Positions 8,045 to 15,862 of a stretch of 64,000 nt of DNA are shown here, one piece after another. Within the stretch, counting starts at the first letter, position 1; each line of letters opens with the position of its first letter. The notes beneath the pieces were generated by a model, which was given only the letters and a program-made list of their open reading frames with translations, searched no databases and was not told the origin of the DNA. This stretch comes from JAIEOG01 sp964519985 (GTDB lineage Bacteria > Bdellovibrionota > FAC87 > UBA2466), in the NCBI GenBank assembly GCA_964519985.1, contig CAZFMF010000015.1, forward strand, positions 1-64,000. The letters run 5' to 3'. Position numbers and translations under genes: made by a program.

Positions 8045-9682
8045 GTGCGTAAATTCTTCTTCCAGGTCTCGTTTCTCACACTTCTGGTCACGGGCGTAAT
8101 CGCCTATTTTTACCCGCCTTTTCTCGTGACGCTCTGCCTCACTGGGCCACTGATTGGGCTGGGGTTAGCCGACACCTTCCAAAAACGGCACACGATCCGA
8201 CGCAACTTTCCCATTCTGGGGCACTTCCGTTACCTCTTTGAAGCGATTCGGCCGGAGATCAACCAGTACTTTGTAGAATCCAACTCCGACGGTGTGCCGT
8301 TCAGTCGTGAACAACGCAGCTTGGTTTACCAGCGCGCGAAGAAGGAACTCGACACCTTACCCTTCGGCACCCAGATGGACGTTTACGAAATCGGCTACGA
8401 ATGGGCGAATCACTCGCTCGTGCCCCATCATGTCGATGCGTCCAAGCTTCGCGTGCAGTTTGGCGGCAAAGACTGCAAGCAACCCTACTCGGCCAGCATC
8501 TTCAATGTGTCGGCGATGAGCTATGGCTCACTGAGTAAGAATGCAATTATGGCCTTGAATGGCGGCGCGAAGCTGGGTGGGTTTGCGCACAATACCGGCG
8601 AGGGGGGACTCACGCCGTACCACCTCGGCCCCGGCGGCGACATCATTTGGCAAATCGGCACGGGCTACTTCAGTTGCCGAGATGCGCAAGGCAAGTTTTG
8701 CGAGAGCCGTTTCCAAGAGCGGGCGCAGCTCCCCAATGTGAAAATGATTGAGCTAAAGCTTTCTCAAGGAGCGAAACCGAGTCACGGCGGTATCTTGCCG
8801 GCGGCGAAGGTGACTCAAGAGATCGCGGATATCCGCGGAGTGGAGCCGGGCAAAACTGTGGTTTCCCCGCCCGCCCACACGACGTTCAATACGCCCATCG
8901 GGCTGCTCGAATTCATCGCGCGCCTGCGCGAGCTATCGGGCGGAAAACCCGTCGGCTTCAAACTATGCATCGGGAAACGCCGCGAGTTTATGGCGATTGC
9001 CAAGGCCATGAAAGAAACCGGCATCCTTCCCGATTTCATCACCGTCGACGGCGGGGAGGGCGGTACGGGTGCCGCTCCCCTCGAGTTTTCCAACTCCCTG
9101 GGGTTCCCGCTAAAAGATGCCTTGGTCTTTGTGCACAGTGTGTTGACCGGAATGGATCTGCGCTCCGAGATTCGGATCATTGCGAGCGGCAAAAATCTCT
9201 CCGGATTCGATCTGGTTTCCCGTTTTGCGCTGGGCGCCGATACCTGCAATTCCGCGCGCGCCATGATGTTGGCTTTGGGTTGCATCCAGGCCTTGCGCTG
9301 CAACTCCAATAAATGTCCGACCGGAGTGGCGACTCAGGATCCGGAGCTAGTGGCGGGTCTCGATGTTTCGTTGAAAACGCGACGCGTGGCCAACTTCCAA
9401 ATCGAAACGGTTCGCAGCGCCTCCGAGATCATCGGCGCGATGGGATTGACCCACTCGAGCGAAGTACGGCCTTGGCATCTGCGCCGTCGGGTCACCCTCA
9501 CCGGCAGCAAGCACTATGGCGAGCTTTATCCCTTTCTCAAAGGGGGAGAGCTCTTGGGCCAAGACCTGCCCGAAGAATACGCGCGCGCCTACCGAGCGGC
9601 CACGGCCGATAGTTTCGGCGTCGTCGCGACCGATAATGTCACTAGCGTAACGGTGGAGAGCCGCTCGACCGCGACACTTTAG
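8045..9682 (+). CDS. FMN-binding glutamate synthase-like protein
   Basis: This 545-residue protein has two N-terminal transmembrane segments (about residues 4-45), then the FMN/Fe-S domain of glutamate synthase: SAMSYGSLSKNAIMALNGGA, HNTGEGGLTPYH, AKPSHGGILPAAKV, the FMN-phosphate region TVDGGEGGTGAAPLEF, and the 3Fe-4S cluster loop ALRCNSNKCPTGVATQDP (cysteines about residues 419 and 424). It lacks the glutamine amidotransferase domain, so it belongs to the stand-alone membrane group, whose substrate is poorly known. The frame extends upstream to 7907, but GTG at 8045 is preferred because it begins directly at the membrane anchor. It ends in a 4-bp overlap with a convergent gene. Confidence 0.88.
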   Translation: MRKFFFQVSFLTLLVTGVIAYFYPPFLVTLCLTGPLIGLGLADTFQKRHTIRRNFPILGHFRYLFEAIRPEINQYFVESNSDGVPFSREQRSLVYQRAKKELDTLPFGTQMDVYEIGYEWANHSLVPHHVDASKLRVQFGGKDCKQPYSASIFNVSAMSYGSLSKNAIMALNGGAKLGGFAHNTGEGGLTPYHLGPGGDIIWQIGTGYFSCRDAQGKFCESRFQERAQLPNVKMIELKLSQGAKPSHGGILPAAKVTQEIADIRGVEPGKTVVSPPAHTTFNTPIGLLEFIARLRELSGGKPVGFKLCIGKRREFMAIAKAMKETGILPDFITVDGGEGGTGAAPLEFSNSLGFPLKDALVFVHSVLTGMDLRSEIRIIASGKNLSGFDLVSRFALGADTCNSARAMMLALGCIQALRCNSNKCPTGVATQDPELVAGLDVSLKTRRVANFQIETVRSASEIIGAMGLTHSSEVRPWHLRRRVTLTGSKHYGELYPFLKGGELLGQDLPEEYARAYRAATADSFGVVATDNVTSVTVESRSTATL

Positions 9683-10317
9683 TGGCGTCGGTTGCCCGCT
9701 TTGCGTTCGAAGTATTGTAAGTCGATAAAAAGCGCGGCGACCAGGACCAACGAACGATCGATTTCACTGAGCGACGGATCGGAAAAACCGATTGCAAAAT
9801 TGTCGCGGTCACTCATCGCCTCGCTGAAGAGGCCCGACCAGCGCTTGCGTACCGTGGCGACTTCCCGCCCGCCCTTGGTGAAGGTAAACGTCCACGGGCT
9901 CCACAGCGGCGAATCCACTTCGAAATGCACCTGCTTGCCAAAGTTTTCCACGTCGAAACGCTTGGAGAGAAGCGAGAAGCGCTGTTGAATGGCGCCGAGG
10001 GGGCGTCCGTCCGGGAAGGTGACTTCCAAACGCTGAAAGAAAAAGCGAAATGGGTGATTGGCCACCAAGGCCAGAAGACGGTTGGCGGTGTAGAAGTGCA
10101 GGCTGAACGAGCGCCAATGGCCGAAGAACTGGCGCATCAGGAATCCGCCGACGCCTTTTTGTTGCTCGGCCGCAAAACCCACCGCGGTACCCGAGTCGGT
10201 TTCGATGTCGTACTTGTTGCGGGTTTCGTAGCCGAGAAATTCTGCCACCTCAAAGCGCTGTTTAAAAACCAGGGTGGCGTAGTTCACGAGGTTTAAAGAC
10301 AAAGCCGGTATCTGCAT
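9679..10317 (-). CDS. Phospholipid scramblase-like (LURP-one/scramblase fold) protein
   Basis: This 212-residue protein fits the scramblase family pattern: NKYDIETDSGTAVGFAAEQ near residue 33, a central RRLEVT-like beta strand (QRLEVTFPDGRPLGAIQQRF), a W-TFTF strand, then VATVRKRWSGLFSEAMSDRDNF and the hydrophobic helix RSLVLVAALFIDLQYFERK. The fold is a 12-stranded tubby-like barrel around a buried helix. Lipid scrambling is not established for bacterial members, so only the fold is claimed. It is convergent with the glutamate-synthase-like gene (stop codons overlap by 4 bp) and divergent from the DUF4112 gene. Confidence 0.75.
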   Translation of the reverse strand: MQIPALSLNLVNYATLVFKQRFEVAEFLGYETRNKYDIETDSGTAVGFAAEQQKGVGGFLMRQFFGHWRSFSLHFYTANRLLALVANHPFRFFFQRLEVTFPDGRPLGAIQQRFSLLSKRFDVENFGKQVHFEVDSPLWSPWTFTFTKGGREVATVRKRWSGLFSEAMSDRDNFAIGFSDPSLSEIDRSLVLVAALFIDLQYFERKAGNRRH

Positions 10318-10339
10318 TTCCCCTTCATAACATTCGTGC

Positions 10340-10345
10340 TAACTT
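10340..10345 (+). promoter_or_regulatory. -10 box (TGC-TAACTT) seven bases before GTG start
   Basis: Extended -10 element TGCTAACTT ends seven bases before the GTG at 10353; no Shine-Dalgarno sequence is present. It fits the leaderless pattern seen elsewhere in the window. The -35 region is weak. Confidence 0.45.
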
Positions 10346-10352
10346 TTCGCGA

Positions 10353-10865
10353 GTGACCGACTCCCGCCAAACGCCGCCTCCGGATCCGATCGACCGTCTC
10401 GCCTGGTATCTCGACCAAGCTTTCCCCATTCCCGGTACGCGTTACCGTTTTGGCTGGGATGGGATTATCGGTCTGTTCCCCGGGGTCGGGGAAACGATCA
10501 TGCTGTTTCTGCAAGCGGGCATCGTGATTGCGGCGGTCGCTCGCTACGACGTGCCCGCCATCGTGGCGGTTCGCATGATTCTCAACGTGTTGATCGATTC
10601 CGCCATTGGGGCGGTGCCACTCCTCGGGGATCTCTTCGACTTCTTCTTCAAGGCCAATACCAAGAACATCGCCTTGCTCAATCAGGTGCGGGCCCAGCAG
10701 CGTGCGGGGCGGAAAGTTTCGAAGGCTCGGCATTGGGGATTTGTCCTGTTGGTCGCCATGATCCTGCTCGCGGTCATCGCCGGCGTGCTGACACTCGTCT
10801 ACCTGTTGGTGGCTTATCTAGTTGAATTAATTCGAATTTATTGGAAACCCATTGCTTCGTGGTGA
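10353..10865 (+). CDS. DUF4112 membrane protein
   Basis: This 170-residue protein matches DUF4112: RFGWDGIIGLFPGVGETI (about 31-48), RMILNVLIDSAIGAVPLLGDLFDFFFKAN (about 71-99) and KNIALLNQ, followed by one strong C-terminal transmembrane helix (about 127-150). Two to three membrane passes are likely. No role is established for the family. The GTG start is set by an extended -10 box seven bases upstream, implying a leaderless transcript. It is read divergently from the scramblase-like gene. Confidence 0.8.
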   Translation: MTDSRQTPPPDPIDRLAWYLDQAFPIPGTRYRFGWDGIIGLFPGVGETIMLFLQAGIVIAAVARYDVPAIVAVRMILNVLIDSAIGAVPLLGDLFDFFFKANTKNIALLNQVRAQQRAGRKVSKARHWGFVLLVAMILLAVIAGVLTLVYLLVAYLVELIRIYWKPIASW

Positions 10866-10903
10866 GTGAGACGCTATAAGCCTCCGCACTCATTGGAGGT
10901 CTT

Positions 10904-11908
10904 GTGGTTCGTTTCCTTTTCGCCCTTAGTTTTTCGGCCATCGCGATCGCGGGACCGGTGCCACCGGAATTGCCACTCACCGGCGTCAAACCCCAGCTCA
11001 CGCACTTCGAGAAATTCCGTTCAAAATCTTTAGGGGACGTGACGGCGGCGATGTCGTCCGAGGGCATCGTGGTCGTGCCCGTTAAAGGCAAGGTCGACCC
11101 ATTGGCTTTTCATCTTCCCCTAACGGACTCCCAACTCGCTAGCTTGAAGTCCCCCGGCGTGGAAAAAGAACATATTGATTTTTATGCGGCGGCCTATGCC
11201 CAGTCGGCGGTGGCGCGGATCCGGGTGTTGTTCCCCGGGACGCTCCTTCCGGGCAATATTCAGTCAGATGACCGTCCCTTCCTGAAAACCCACACGGTGC
11301 TCATCGTGTCCCAGTTTCTCACTAAGGCGGACTTGCTCGCGACTTACGCGATGCTGTTGGTGGAGACAGGGCGAGACGGAAAAGGCGTGGTGGAAATCGA
11401 GGACGGAAAGAAAATCGCCTACCTGGATAATCTCTTAGCCCAACAGCGGGCAGCCAATCTCAAATTGCTCGATTTCGGTAAAGAAGTCTCCAATTTGAAA
11501 GAGGAAAAGTCGCCCGAGTTTGAGCCCAAGCTGGCCGAGTTCGTGAAGCAGAAGGTGGATTTCTGCGAATTGACCGCCGAATTCATTCGGCAAGGCCGCG
11601 GGGGCCAGGTCGAAGCGCTGTACCTCGCCTTGATGGCCGCCGATCAAAAGGAGCTTTTGACCCATCGGGAATACGATCAGCTGCTCAATATTTACGAGAG
11701 TTACATCGCGGCCGCGAGCAAAGACCTCGCCCAGTTGGAGAAAATGATCGCTTTGGTGAAAAAAGAAACGACGACGCCAGGTTTGAGCAAGCGTCTCGAC
11801 GACATCCAAGAAAATTCGGCCGGGATCTTGGCGAAGATTACGGAACACCAGGATTTGGCTAAGCAGAAGGTCATGAAACAAGCAGAGGCCGCTAAACTGA
11901 AGAAGTAG
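10904..11908 (+). CDS. Exported helical protein, unknown function
   Basis: This 334-residue protein has a signal peptide (about residues 1-16, IAIAG) and no recognised domain. The first half is mixed (VVVPVKGKVDPLAFHLPLT; TLLPGNIQSDDRPF); the second half (about 165-334) is strongly helical and charged, rich in Lys, Glu and Ala, and may form coiled coils. Start is GTG behind GGAGGT. It follows the DUF4112 gene by 38 bases and precedes a PAP2 gene that has its own -10 box. No function is assigned. Confidence 0.75.
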   Translation: MVRFLFALSFSAIAIAGPVPPELPLTGVKPQLTHFEKFRSKSLGDVTAAMSSEGIVVVPVKGKVDPLAFHLPLTDSQLASLKSPGVEKEHIDFYAAAYAQSAVARIRVLFPGTLLPGNIQSDDRPFLKTHTVLIVSQFLTKADLLATYAMLLVETGRDGKGVVEIEDGKKIAYLDNLLAQQRAANLKLLDFGKEVSNLKEEKSPEFEPKLAEFVKQKVDFCELTAEFIRQGRGGQVEALYLALMAADQKELLTHREYDQLLNIYESYIAAASKDLAQLEKMIALVKKETTTPGLSKRLDDIQENSAGILAKITEHQDLAKQKVMKQAEAAKLKK

Positions 11909-11920
11909 ACCGCCGCGTGG

Positions 11921-11926
11921 TAGAGT
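11921..11926 (+). promoter_or_regulatory. -10 box (TGG-TAGAGT) six bases before GTG start
   Basis: TGGTAGAGT ends six bases before the GTG at 11933, with no Shine-Dalgarno sequence. It lies between two close same-strand genes and would give the PAP2 gene its own leaderless transcript. Confidence 0.42.
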
Positions 11927-11932
11927 GCCGCG

Positions 11933-12700
11933 GTGAAAAAGCTTCTCATTTTGATCCTGCTGTTCTCCCCGGCAGCCCGGGGGAAAGACACCGTCCGTTC
12001 GATTTACCGGATCTCCCCTTATACCGATGGCGCGATCATCGCCGCCGGTTTTTTAACCTCGGGCGCGTTCTACGCCTTTCAAAATTCCATTATCAATAAG
12101 CGTTGCCCCTGCGACCCGGGCGAAGTCGGGGCTTTTGACCGCTCGGCGATTGGAAACGATAGCGCCGCCGCACGCACTTTAAGTGATCTGTTGGTGGGAT
12201 GCGCGATGACTGTACCGGTTATCGTCGATTATCTCAATTTGGGGTGGAGCGACGCCTTCATTGAGGATGCGATCGTTTTCGCCGAAGTCCTCGCCGTGAA
12301 TTCCGGTTTGGTGACGATCGTAAAGCACGCGGTCCAACGTCCGCTGCCACTCGCCTACTCGGGGCAATACGCCAATATCTCCGAAGGGTACCGTTCGTTC
12401 TACTCGGGCCACACGTCGACTTTCTTCGCGGCCGGAAGTGCGGTGGCGATGACCCTCTCATACCGTTATGACACCGGCGTCTGGCCCTGGCTCGCGGTCG
12501 GTGCCCTCGGCACCACCGTCGGAATCGCGCGGGTCAAAGGTGGTAACCATTTCCCGTCGGACGTGATCGTGGGGGGAATTGTGGGCACCGCGATTGGGAT
12601 TGCCGTGCCGTGGCTGCACCGCCGGAACACCGAATCCGAAAAGATCATTTTGGCGCCTCTACCCGGGGGCGTTCAAGCGGTGTTTTATCGATGGTGGTAA
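11933..12700 (+). CDS. PAP2-family membrane phosphatase
   Basis: This 255-residue protein has a signal or anchor helix (about 1-18) and the three acid-phosphatase motifs: KHAVQRPLP (motif 1, about 125-133), YSGHTSTFF (motif 2, catalytic His, about 157-165) and RVKGGNHFPSDVIVG (motif 3, about 200-214). It has several hydrophobic segments. PAP2 enzymes dephosphorylate lipid phosphates such as undecaprenyl pyrophosphate or phosphatidic acid, or lipid A; the substrate here is unknown. The segment NKRCPCDPGE after the first helix adds a Cys-X-Cys pair that is not part of the family. The N-terminal basic KK and GTG start fit the -10 box just upstream. Confidence 0.85.
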   Translation: MKKLLILILLFSPAARGKDTVRSIYRISPYTDGAIIAAGFLTSGAFYAFQNSIINKRCPCDPGEVGAFDRSAIGNDSAAARTLSDLLVGCAMTVPVIVDYLNLGWSDAFIEDAIVFAEVLAVNSGLVTIVKHAVQRPLPLAYSGQYANISEGYRSFYSGHTSTFFAAGSAVAMTLSYRYDTGVWPWLAVGALGTTVGIARVKGGNHFPSDVIVGGIVGTAIGIAVPWLHRRNTESEKIILAPLPGGVQAVFYRWW

Positions 12701-12707
12701 GGAATGG

Positions 12708-13649
12708 TCACTCACTGCCGCGTTGCACCCGGCCGCCCCGTCGAACCGTCATGCCACGCTGCGCGGCCATCCGAAGGGAGCAATTCTCTTTGGCCTTGCT
12801 CGACTTGGGAGGAGGACGGAGGGCGACGGTACGAAAATGGATGTGCAGCCGATCTATAATTTCTAGAATTCCCGGTTCCAAATCGCCGCGAGCGCGTTCG
12901 GCTGCAAAACCGGCCAGAATGATCGCGCGATCTTCTTCCGTACTCGGTTGAATCTGCGTGAAAAGCTCAATCGCGTACTTGCGGGGACTACTGTCCTCAC
13001 GATCCCGGATTCGGGCGATGATACCGGGGATTTCGCCGTGGTTTCCGTCGATAACGGTTTCGTGGAGCATCTCAAGAGCGGCTCTGGCGATGAAGGGGTG
13101 AGCATTGCCAAGGAGATCCAGGAGAAGGGGGCGAATTCTGGGGTCGTGTAGTTCGCGCCGCATGCTGGGGCGCAGTTCGGAAACGGCCTTCACCACGCCC
13201 ATCTCAGCCTGGTTGCCGAACTCCTTGAGCAAGAATTCAATCTGCTGGTCGCTACTCCAATGCAGCAACACGGGACGTACGGCCATGTGACGGGCGCCGG
13301 AGTGCAAGGTGCCGTCGAGTATTTTCTCTAACGCCACTAAAAGTCGGGGGTCCTTCCACGAAGTGCTATTGCCTAGGCATTGCATTGCCGCTTGCATGGC
13401 CTCGGGTCGATCCTCCCGAGAGAGCGCGACCACAAAGGCATCCGAATACATCTCAATAACATAACCGGGTCGACTTAAAGCATTGCGCAGATAGTCCCCG
13501 GCGGGCCAAGCGACCGCGGTATCGCCACTCAGGACATTATTGAGCGCGATGGCCATATCGAGCTTGGGGGCTTTTGGCTTCTTCTCCGCCGCGAAAATAG
13601 GGCCACATAAAAGGGCAAGGCCCACAGCAATCTGGATGGAATGTCGCAT
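12708..13649 (-). CDS. Exported HEAT-like repeat protein
   Basis: This protein of about 313 residues has a signal peptide (MRHSIQIAVGLALLCGPIFA). The mature part is all-helical with repeated helix pairs, for example DPRIRPLLLDLLGNAHPFIA with RAALEMLHETVI, and SSPRKYAIELFTQI; this looks like HEAT/armadillo repeats. The last ~50 residues are Arg/Lys-rich. An upstream in-frame GTG at 13670 exists, but the ATG at 13649 places the signal peptide at the N-terminus. It is convergent with the PAP2 gene, 7 bases away. HEAT-type repeats usually mediate protein contacts; no specific role is seen. Confidence 0.7.
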   Translation of the reverse strand: MRHSIQIAVGLALLCGPIFAAEKKPKAPKLDMAIALNNVLSGDTAVAWPAGDYLRNALSRPGYVIEMYSDAFVVALSREDRPEAMQAAMQCLGNSTSWKDPRLLVALEKILDGTLHSGARHMAVRPVLLHWSSDQQIEFLLKEFGNQAEMGVVKAVSELRPSMRRELHDPRIRPLLLDLLGNAHPFIARAALEMLHETVIDGNHGEIPGIIARIRDREDSSPRKYAIELFTQIQPSTEEDRAIILAGFAAERARGDLEPGILEIIDRLHIHFRTVALRPPPKSSKAKENCSLRMAAQRGMTVRRGGRVQRGSE

Positions 13650-13691
13650 TTGATGCAGGGGCGATAACACGTTTTTCGCGGAGGATCGACT

Positions 13692-13871
13692 CTAATCTTC
13701 GAGGGCTTTTATCGCCTTTTTAATCTCATCCGGCTTGCCCGCATACTTTTCCATGATCTTCGCTATCGCCACCGCATGTTCGGGATCGTCTTGAGTCATT
13801 TCTCGGAGGGCGGAACGAAACTCGTTCACGTTCAGTTTGTCTTTCATATATTCGATGCAGGCCACGCACAT
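13692..13871 (-). CDS. Small 59-residue protein with N-terminal Cys-X-X-Cys
   Basis: This short gene starts at an ATG preceded by AAGGAG nine bases upstream. The product begins MCVACIEY, so a Cys-X-X-Cys pair sits at residues 2-5, followed by a charged helical body (MTQDDPEHAVAIAKIMEKYA) and ends in KKAIKALED. It could bind a metal or act as a small redox or regulatory protein. I recognise no family. It is 42 bases upstream of the HEAT-like exported gene on the same strand, so the two could be co-transcribed. Confidence 0.6.
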   Translation of the reverse strand: MCVACIEYMKDKLNVNEFRSALREMTQDDPEHAVAIAKIMEKYAGKPDEIKKAIKALED

Positions 13872-13991
13872 GGATGTATTCTCCTTAACGGCTCATTCAT
13901 TCTGACTCCGGAATCGGCAGATGCCAATGCAAACTCATCGTCTCGGTCGCAGTGGCACGCTCGGTGCAGTCATAGTGCGTCAGGAGATAAT

Positions 13992-14600
13992 ATGAATAGA
14001 ATGAATGTGACATTAGCTTTGGGCGTGCTCATTGGGCTCGCTTCGACCGCTTCCGCCGAGAACAAAATTGCAGAACAAAATACCCCGCAGACCGTTGGGA
14101 CTTCCGCCATTCCGGGCGAAGGGAACGCGTCCGATGTGTTTTTCAGCGCGGGGCCTGGCTTGGCTCTTTACCATGGCAATACCGGTTGGTCGGTCAACAT
14201 CGGCGCTCTGACTGAGGTTTCGCAAAATAGCAACCTCTTCGTGGGAGCTGACCTCGGTTTAAACCTTTGGTACTACAACACGGCCGGTGTCGTTGGTAGT
14301 CGGATTCCAACCGGAACGACGGGAATCCAACTGCTACCGACGGCGATTTATCGCTTCCAGGTGGCGGGTTCGCTTTTTCCTTATGTGGGACTTTCCGTGG
14401 GGCCGCATGTGGCCATCAGCAGTTTCACTTTGGGTGGGGTTCGACAAAGCGAAACGGACCTTCAATTTGAGCTGCTCTTTCGCCCGGGTTTTTTCATAAC
14501 CCTAGGCCGGACCGTCTCTTTGCAGGTAGAAGCGAAACTTGGAGTCTTAGACTCTGACTTTATTTTTCTTCCGCAAGCGAATGCCGTTTTCGCTCTGTAA
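13992..14600 (+). CDS. Outer-membrane beta-barrel-like exported protein
   Basis: This 202-residue protein has a signal peptide (about residues 1-22, ending ASA) and a body of alternating hydrophobic/polar beta strands (NTGWSVNIGALTEV, LFVGADLGLNLWYYN, LFPYVGLSVGPHVAIS, LLFRPGFFITLGRTVSLQ) ending in FAL, with an aromatic near the C-terminus. This is typical of small outer-membrane barrels. The frame runs upstream to 13776, but AGGAGA before the ATG at 13992 and the signal peptide fix the start. A strong terminator follows. Confidence 0.8.
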   Translation: MNRMNVTLALGVLIGLASTASAENKIAEQNTPQTVGTSAIPGEGNASDVFFSAGPGLALYHGNTGWSVNIGALTEVSQNSNLFVGADLGLNLWYYNTAGVVGSRIPTGTTGIQLLPTAIYRFQVAGSLFPYVGLSVGPHVAISSFTLGGVRQSETDLQFELLFRPGFFITLGRTVSLQVEAKLGVLDSDFIFLPQANAVFAL

Positions 14601-14610
14601 TGAATATTGA

Positions 14611-14641
14611 AACGGGTCCGATGTTTTCCATCGGACCCGTT
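14611..14641. terminator. Strong hairpin terminator
   Basis: AACGGGTCCGATG and CATCGGACCCGTT form a perfect 13-bp stem around a short TTTTC loop, ten bases after the outer-membrane gene. The downstream T run is weak (TCCTATAT), but the stem A/T ends allow use in both directions for the convergent DUF378 gene. Confidence 0.7.
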
Positions 14642-14659
14642 CCTATATCACCGCTTGTA

Positions 14660-14929
14660 TTACGCTGCCCTACGGACGGGATGCGCCACGGCATGGTGGT
14701 GGTGTGTTTCCCGCGCGTGGTACATGGGGATCTTTCGAGTGAAGACGGTGGCTGAATAGGTCAGGACCACGCCGGCCAAGCCGACCAGAATATAGACCCC
14801 GCGACTGACGAGCGGATGGACCGGATTCAACGCCGCGGCGACGAGATTGTACTGAAAAATCCCAATCGCGCCCCAATTCACTGCACCAATGACTGCAAGA
14901 ACCAACGATGTGATGTGTAATGCACGCAT
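14660..14929 (-). CDS. DUF378 membrane protein
   Basis: This 89-residue protein is a typical DUF378 member: two transmembrane helices, the first with LVLAVIGAVNWGAIGIF (about 9-25) and the second with RGVYILVGLAGVVLTY (about 43-58). A histidine-rich cytoplasmic tail (ETHHHHAVAH) is added at the C-terminus. The family has no known function. AGGAGG precedes the ATG. The His-rich tail might bind metal, which is not a family feature. Confidence 0.82.
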   Translation of the reverse strand: MRALHITSLVLAVIGAVNWGAIGIFQYNLVAAALNPVHPLVSRGVYILVGLAGVVLTYSATVFTRKIPMYHARETHHHHAVAHPVRRAA

Positions 14930-15040
14930 TTGAGCCTCCTACCGCCGGACTTTGCAAACACTGTACCGATGAGTCAGCGCGTCGTAAGACTTTTGACGGC
15001 ACTTTCCAATTTAGAATCATCGTCCCCGCGCGCCCTCGGT

Positions 15041-15066
15041 CGTTGCGAACGCAGTGAAGCAATCCC
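15041..15066. repeat. Diverged copy of the GCGAGCGAAGCGAAGCAATC-type repeat
   Basis: CGTTGCGAACGCAGTGAAGCAATC is a diverged form of the repeat found also at 25107, 48313 and 49603. It lies in a 240-bp gene-free stretch together with the hairpin at 15089. Confidence 0.55.
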
Positions 15067-15088
15067 GCATCGCGTAGCGACGCGCTCT

Positions 15089-15137
15089 CGCCGCCTCGCT
15101 CGCCCGGGCTAAATCGGCCCGGGCGAGCGGGGCGGCG
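15089..15137. terminator. Very strong intergenic hairpin
   Basis: CGCCGCCTCGCTCGCCCGGGC pairs with the segment ending at 15137 through about 21 bp with one mismatch, around a 7-base loop (TAAATCG). It lies 33 bases past the end of the minus-strand gene at 15171. No T tract follows on the minus strand, so termination is probable but not certain; it may be part of a repeat. Confidence 0.5.
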
Positions 15138-15170
15138 ATTTCTATAAACTAGAATATATTTGATAACCTA

Positions 15171-15827
15171 TCAGCCTAATTCTGTCGCGATGGCTTCGAC
15201 CGCCGCTTTCCACCGCTTGCGGAGTTGCTCTCGCGTTGCGGGGTCGCGGAGGCCCGTATGGTTGAAAACGAGAATGGATTTCCCTTCCGGGCGGGGGACC
15301 AGCATTATTTCGACGACGGTGCGTTTGCCCCAGGCCGGATCCTGCCAATACATCCGGATGCGCCGTTCTTTCTTTAGCGTTCGAATCTCGCCAAAAAATC
15401 CGTCGGTCGTTTCAAAGGGCACGCCGGTCTGTACCTTCACCGGGGAGAGAGGCTGCATCCAAACCGCGAGCCCTTCGTCGGCGACCAGGAACTTCCATAC
15501 CTTCGTCACTTTGCACGGCAGGGATTTGGTGGCCGTCACCATGTAATGCCCCTTGGCATCTTGGCCCACCCGACGGCGTCCGGTGGCAATTTCAAATCCT
15601 AACGCCACGCCCTGCTGCCACCAGGGCGTGAGCTTATGCTTCTTTTTCAAGTAGGCGGCGATCTCTTGATAGGTCCAGCGTTGGGCGCCGGCCCGCTCGA
15701 GGATCGCCACCCACTCCTTCCAATGTTTGTGGGTGTGCTTGAAAACCGATTCCGTCGACACTTTTCCGACTTTGTCGAAGTTGGTTTGCGCTCCACCCAC
15801 GATTTCGGAATAGGTCAGCTTGGCCAT
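15171..15827 (-). CDS. DUF4287-like plus SRPBCC (AHSA1-like) domain protein
   Basis: This 218-residue protein has an N-terminal DUF4287-like helical region (HTHKHWKEWVAILERAGAQ; TYQEIAAYLKKKHKLTPWW, about residues 32-70) and a C-terminal START/SRPBCC domain (ATKSLPCKVTKVWKFLVAD; IRMYWQDPAWGKRTVVEIML; ILVFNHTGLRD; RKRWKAAVEAIA). The latter fold binds hydrophobic ligands; AHSA1-type members are poorly characterised in bacteria. It is divergent from mutM, whose putative -35 box overlaps its start codon region. Confidence 0.75.
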   Translation of the reverse strand: MAKLTYSEIVGGAQTNFDKVGKVSTESVFKHTHKHWKEWVAILERAGAQRWTYQEIAAYLKKKHKLTPWWQQGVALGFEIATGRRRVGQDAKGHYMVTATKSLPCKVTKVWKFLVADEGLAVWMQPLSPVKVQTGVPFETTDGFFGEIRTLKKERRIRMYWQDPAWGKRTVVEIMLVPRPEGKSILVFNHTGLRDPATREQLRKRWKAAVEAIATELG

Positions 15828-15856
15828 TGCCGCATTTTAGCGCATGGGTGTAGGTT
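15827..15856 (+). promoter_or_regulatory. Leaderless-type promoter of mutM
   Basis: TTGCCG (15827-15832), 18-bp spacer, TAGGTT (15851-15856), six bases before the ATG at 15863. There is no Shine-Dalgarno sequence. Confidence 0.5.
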
Positions 15857-15862
15857 ACGGCC

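Noticed and set aside
13776..13991. An extended N-terminus for the outer-membrane protein gene
   Set aside because: The ATG at 13992 has a ribosome binding site and directly begins a signal peptide; the upstream codons overlap the small minus-strand gene.
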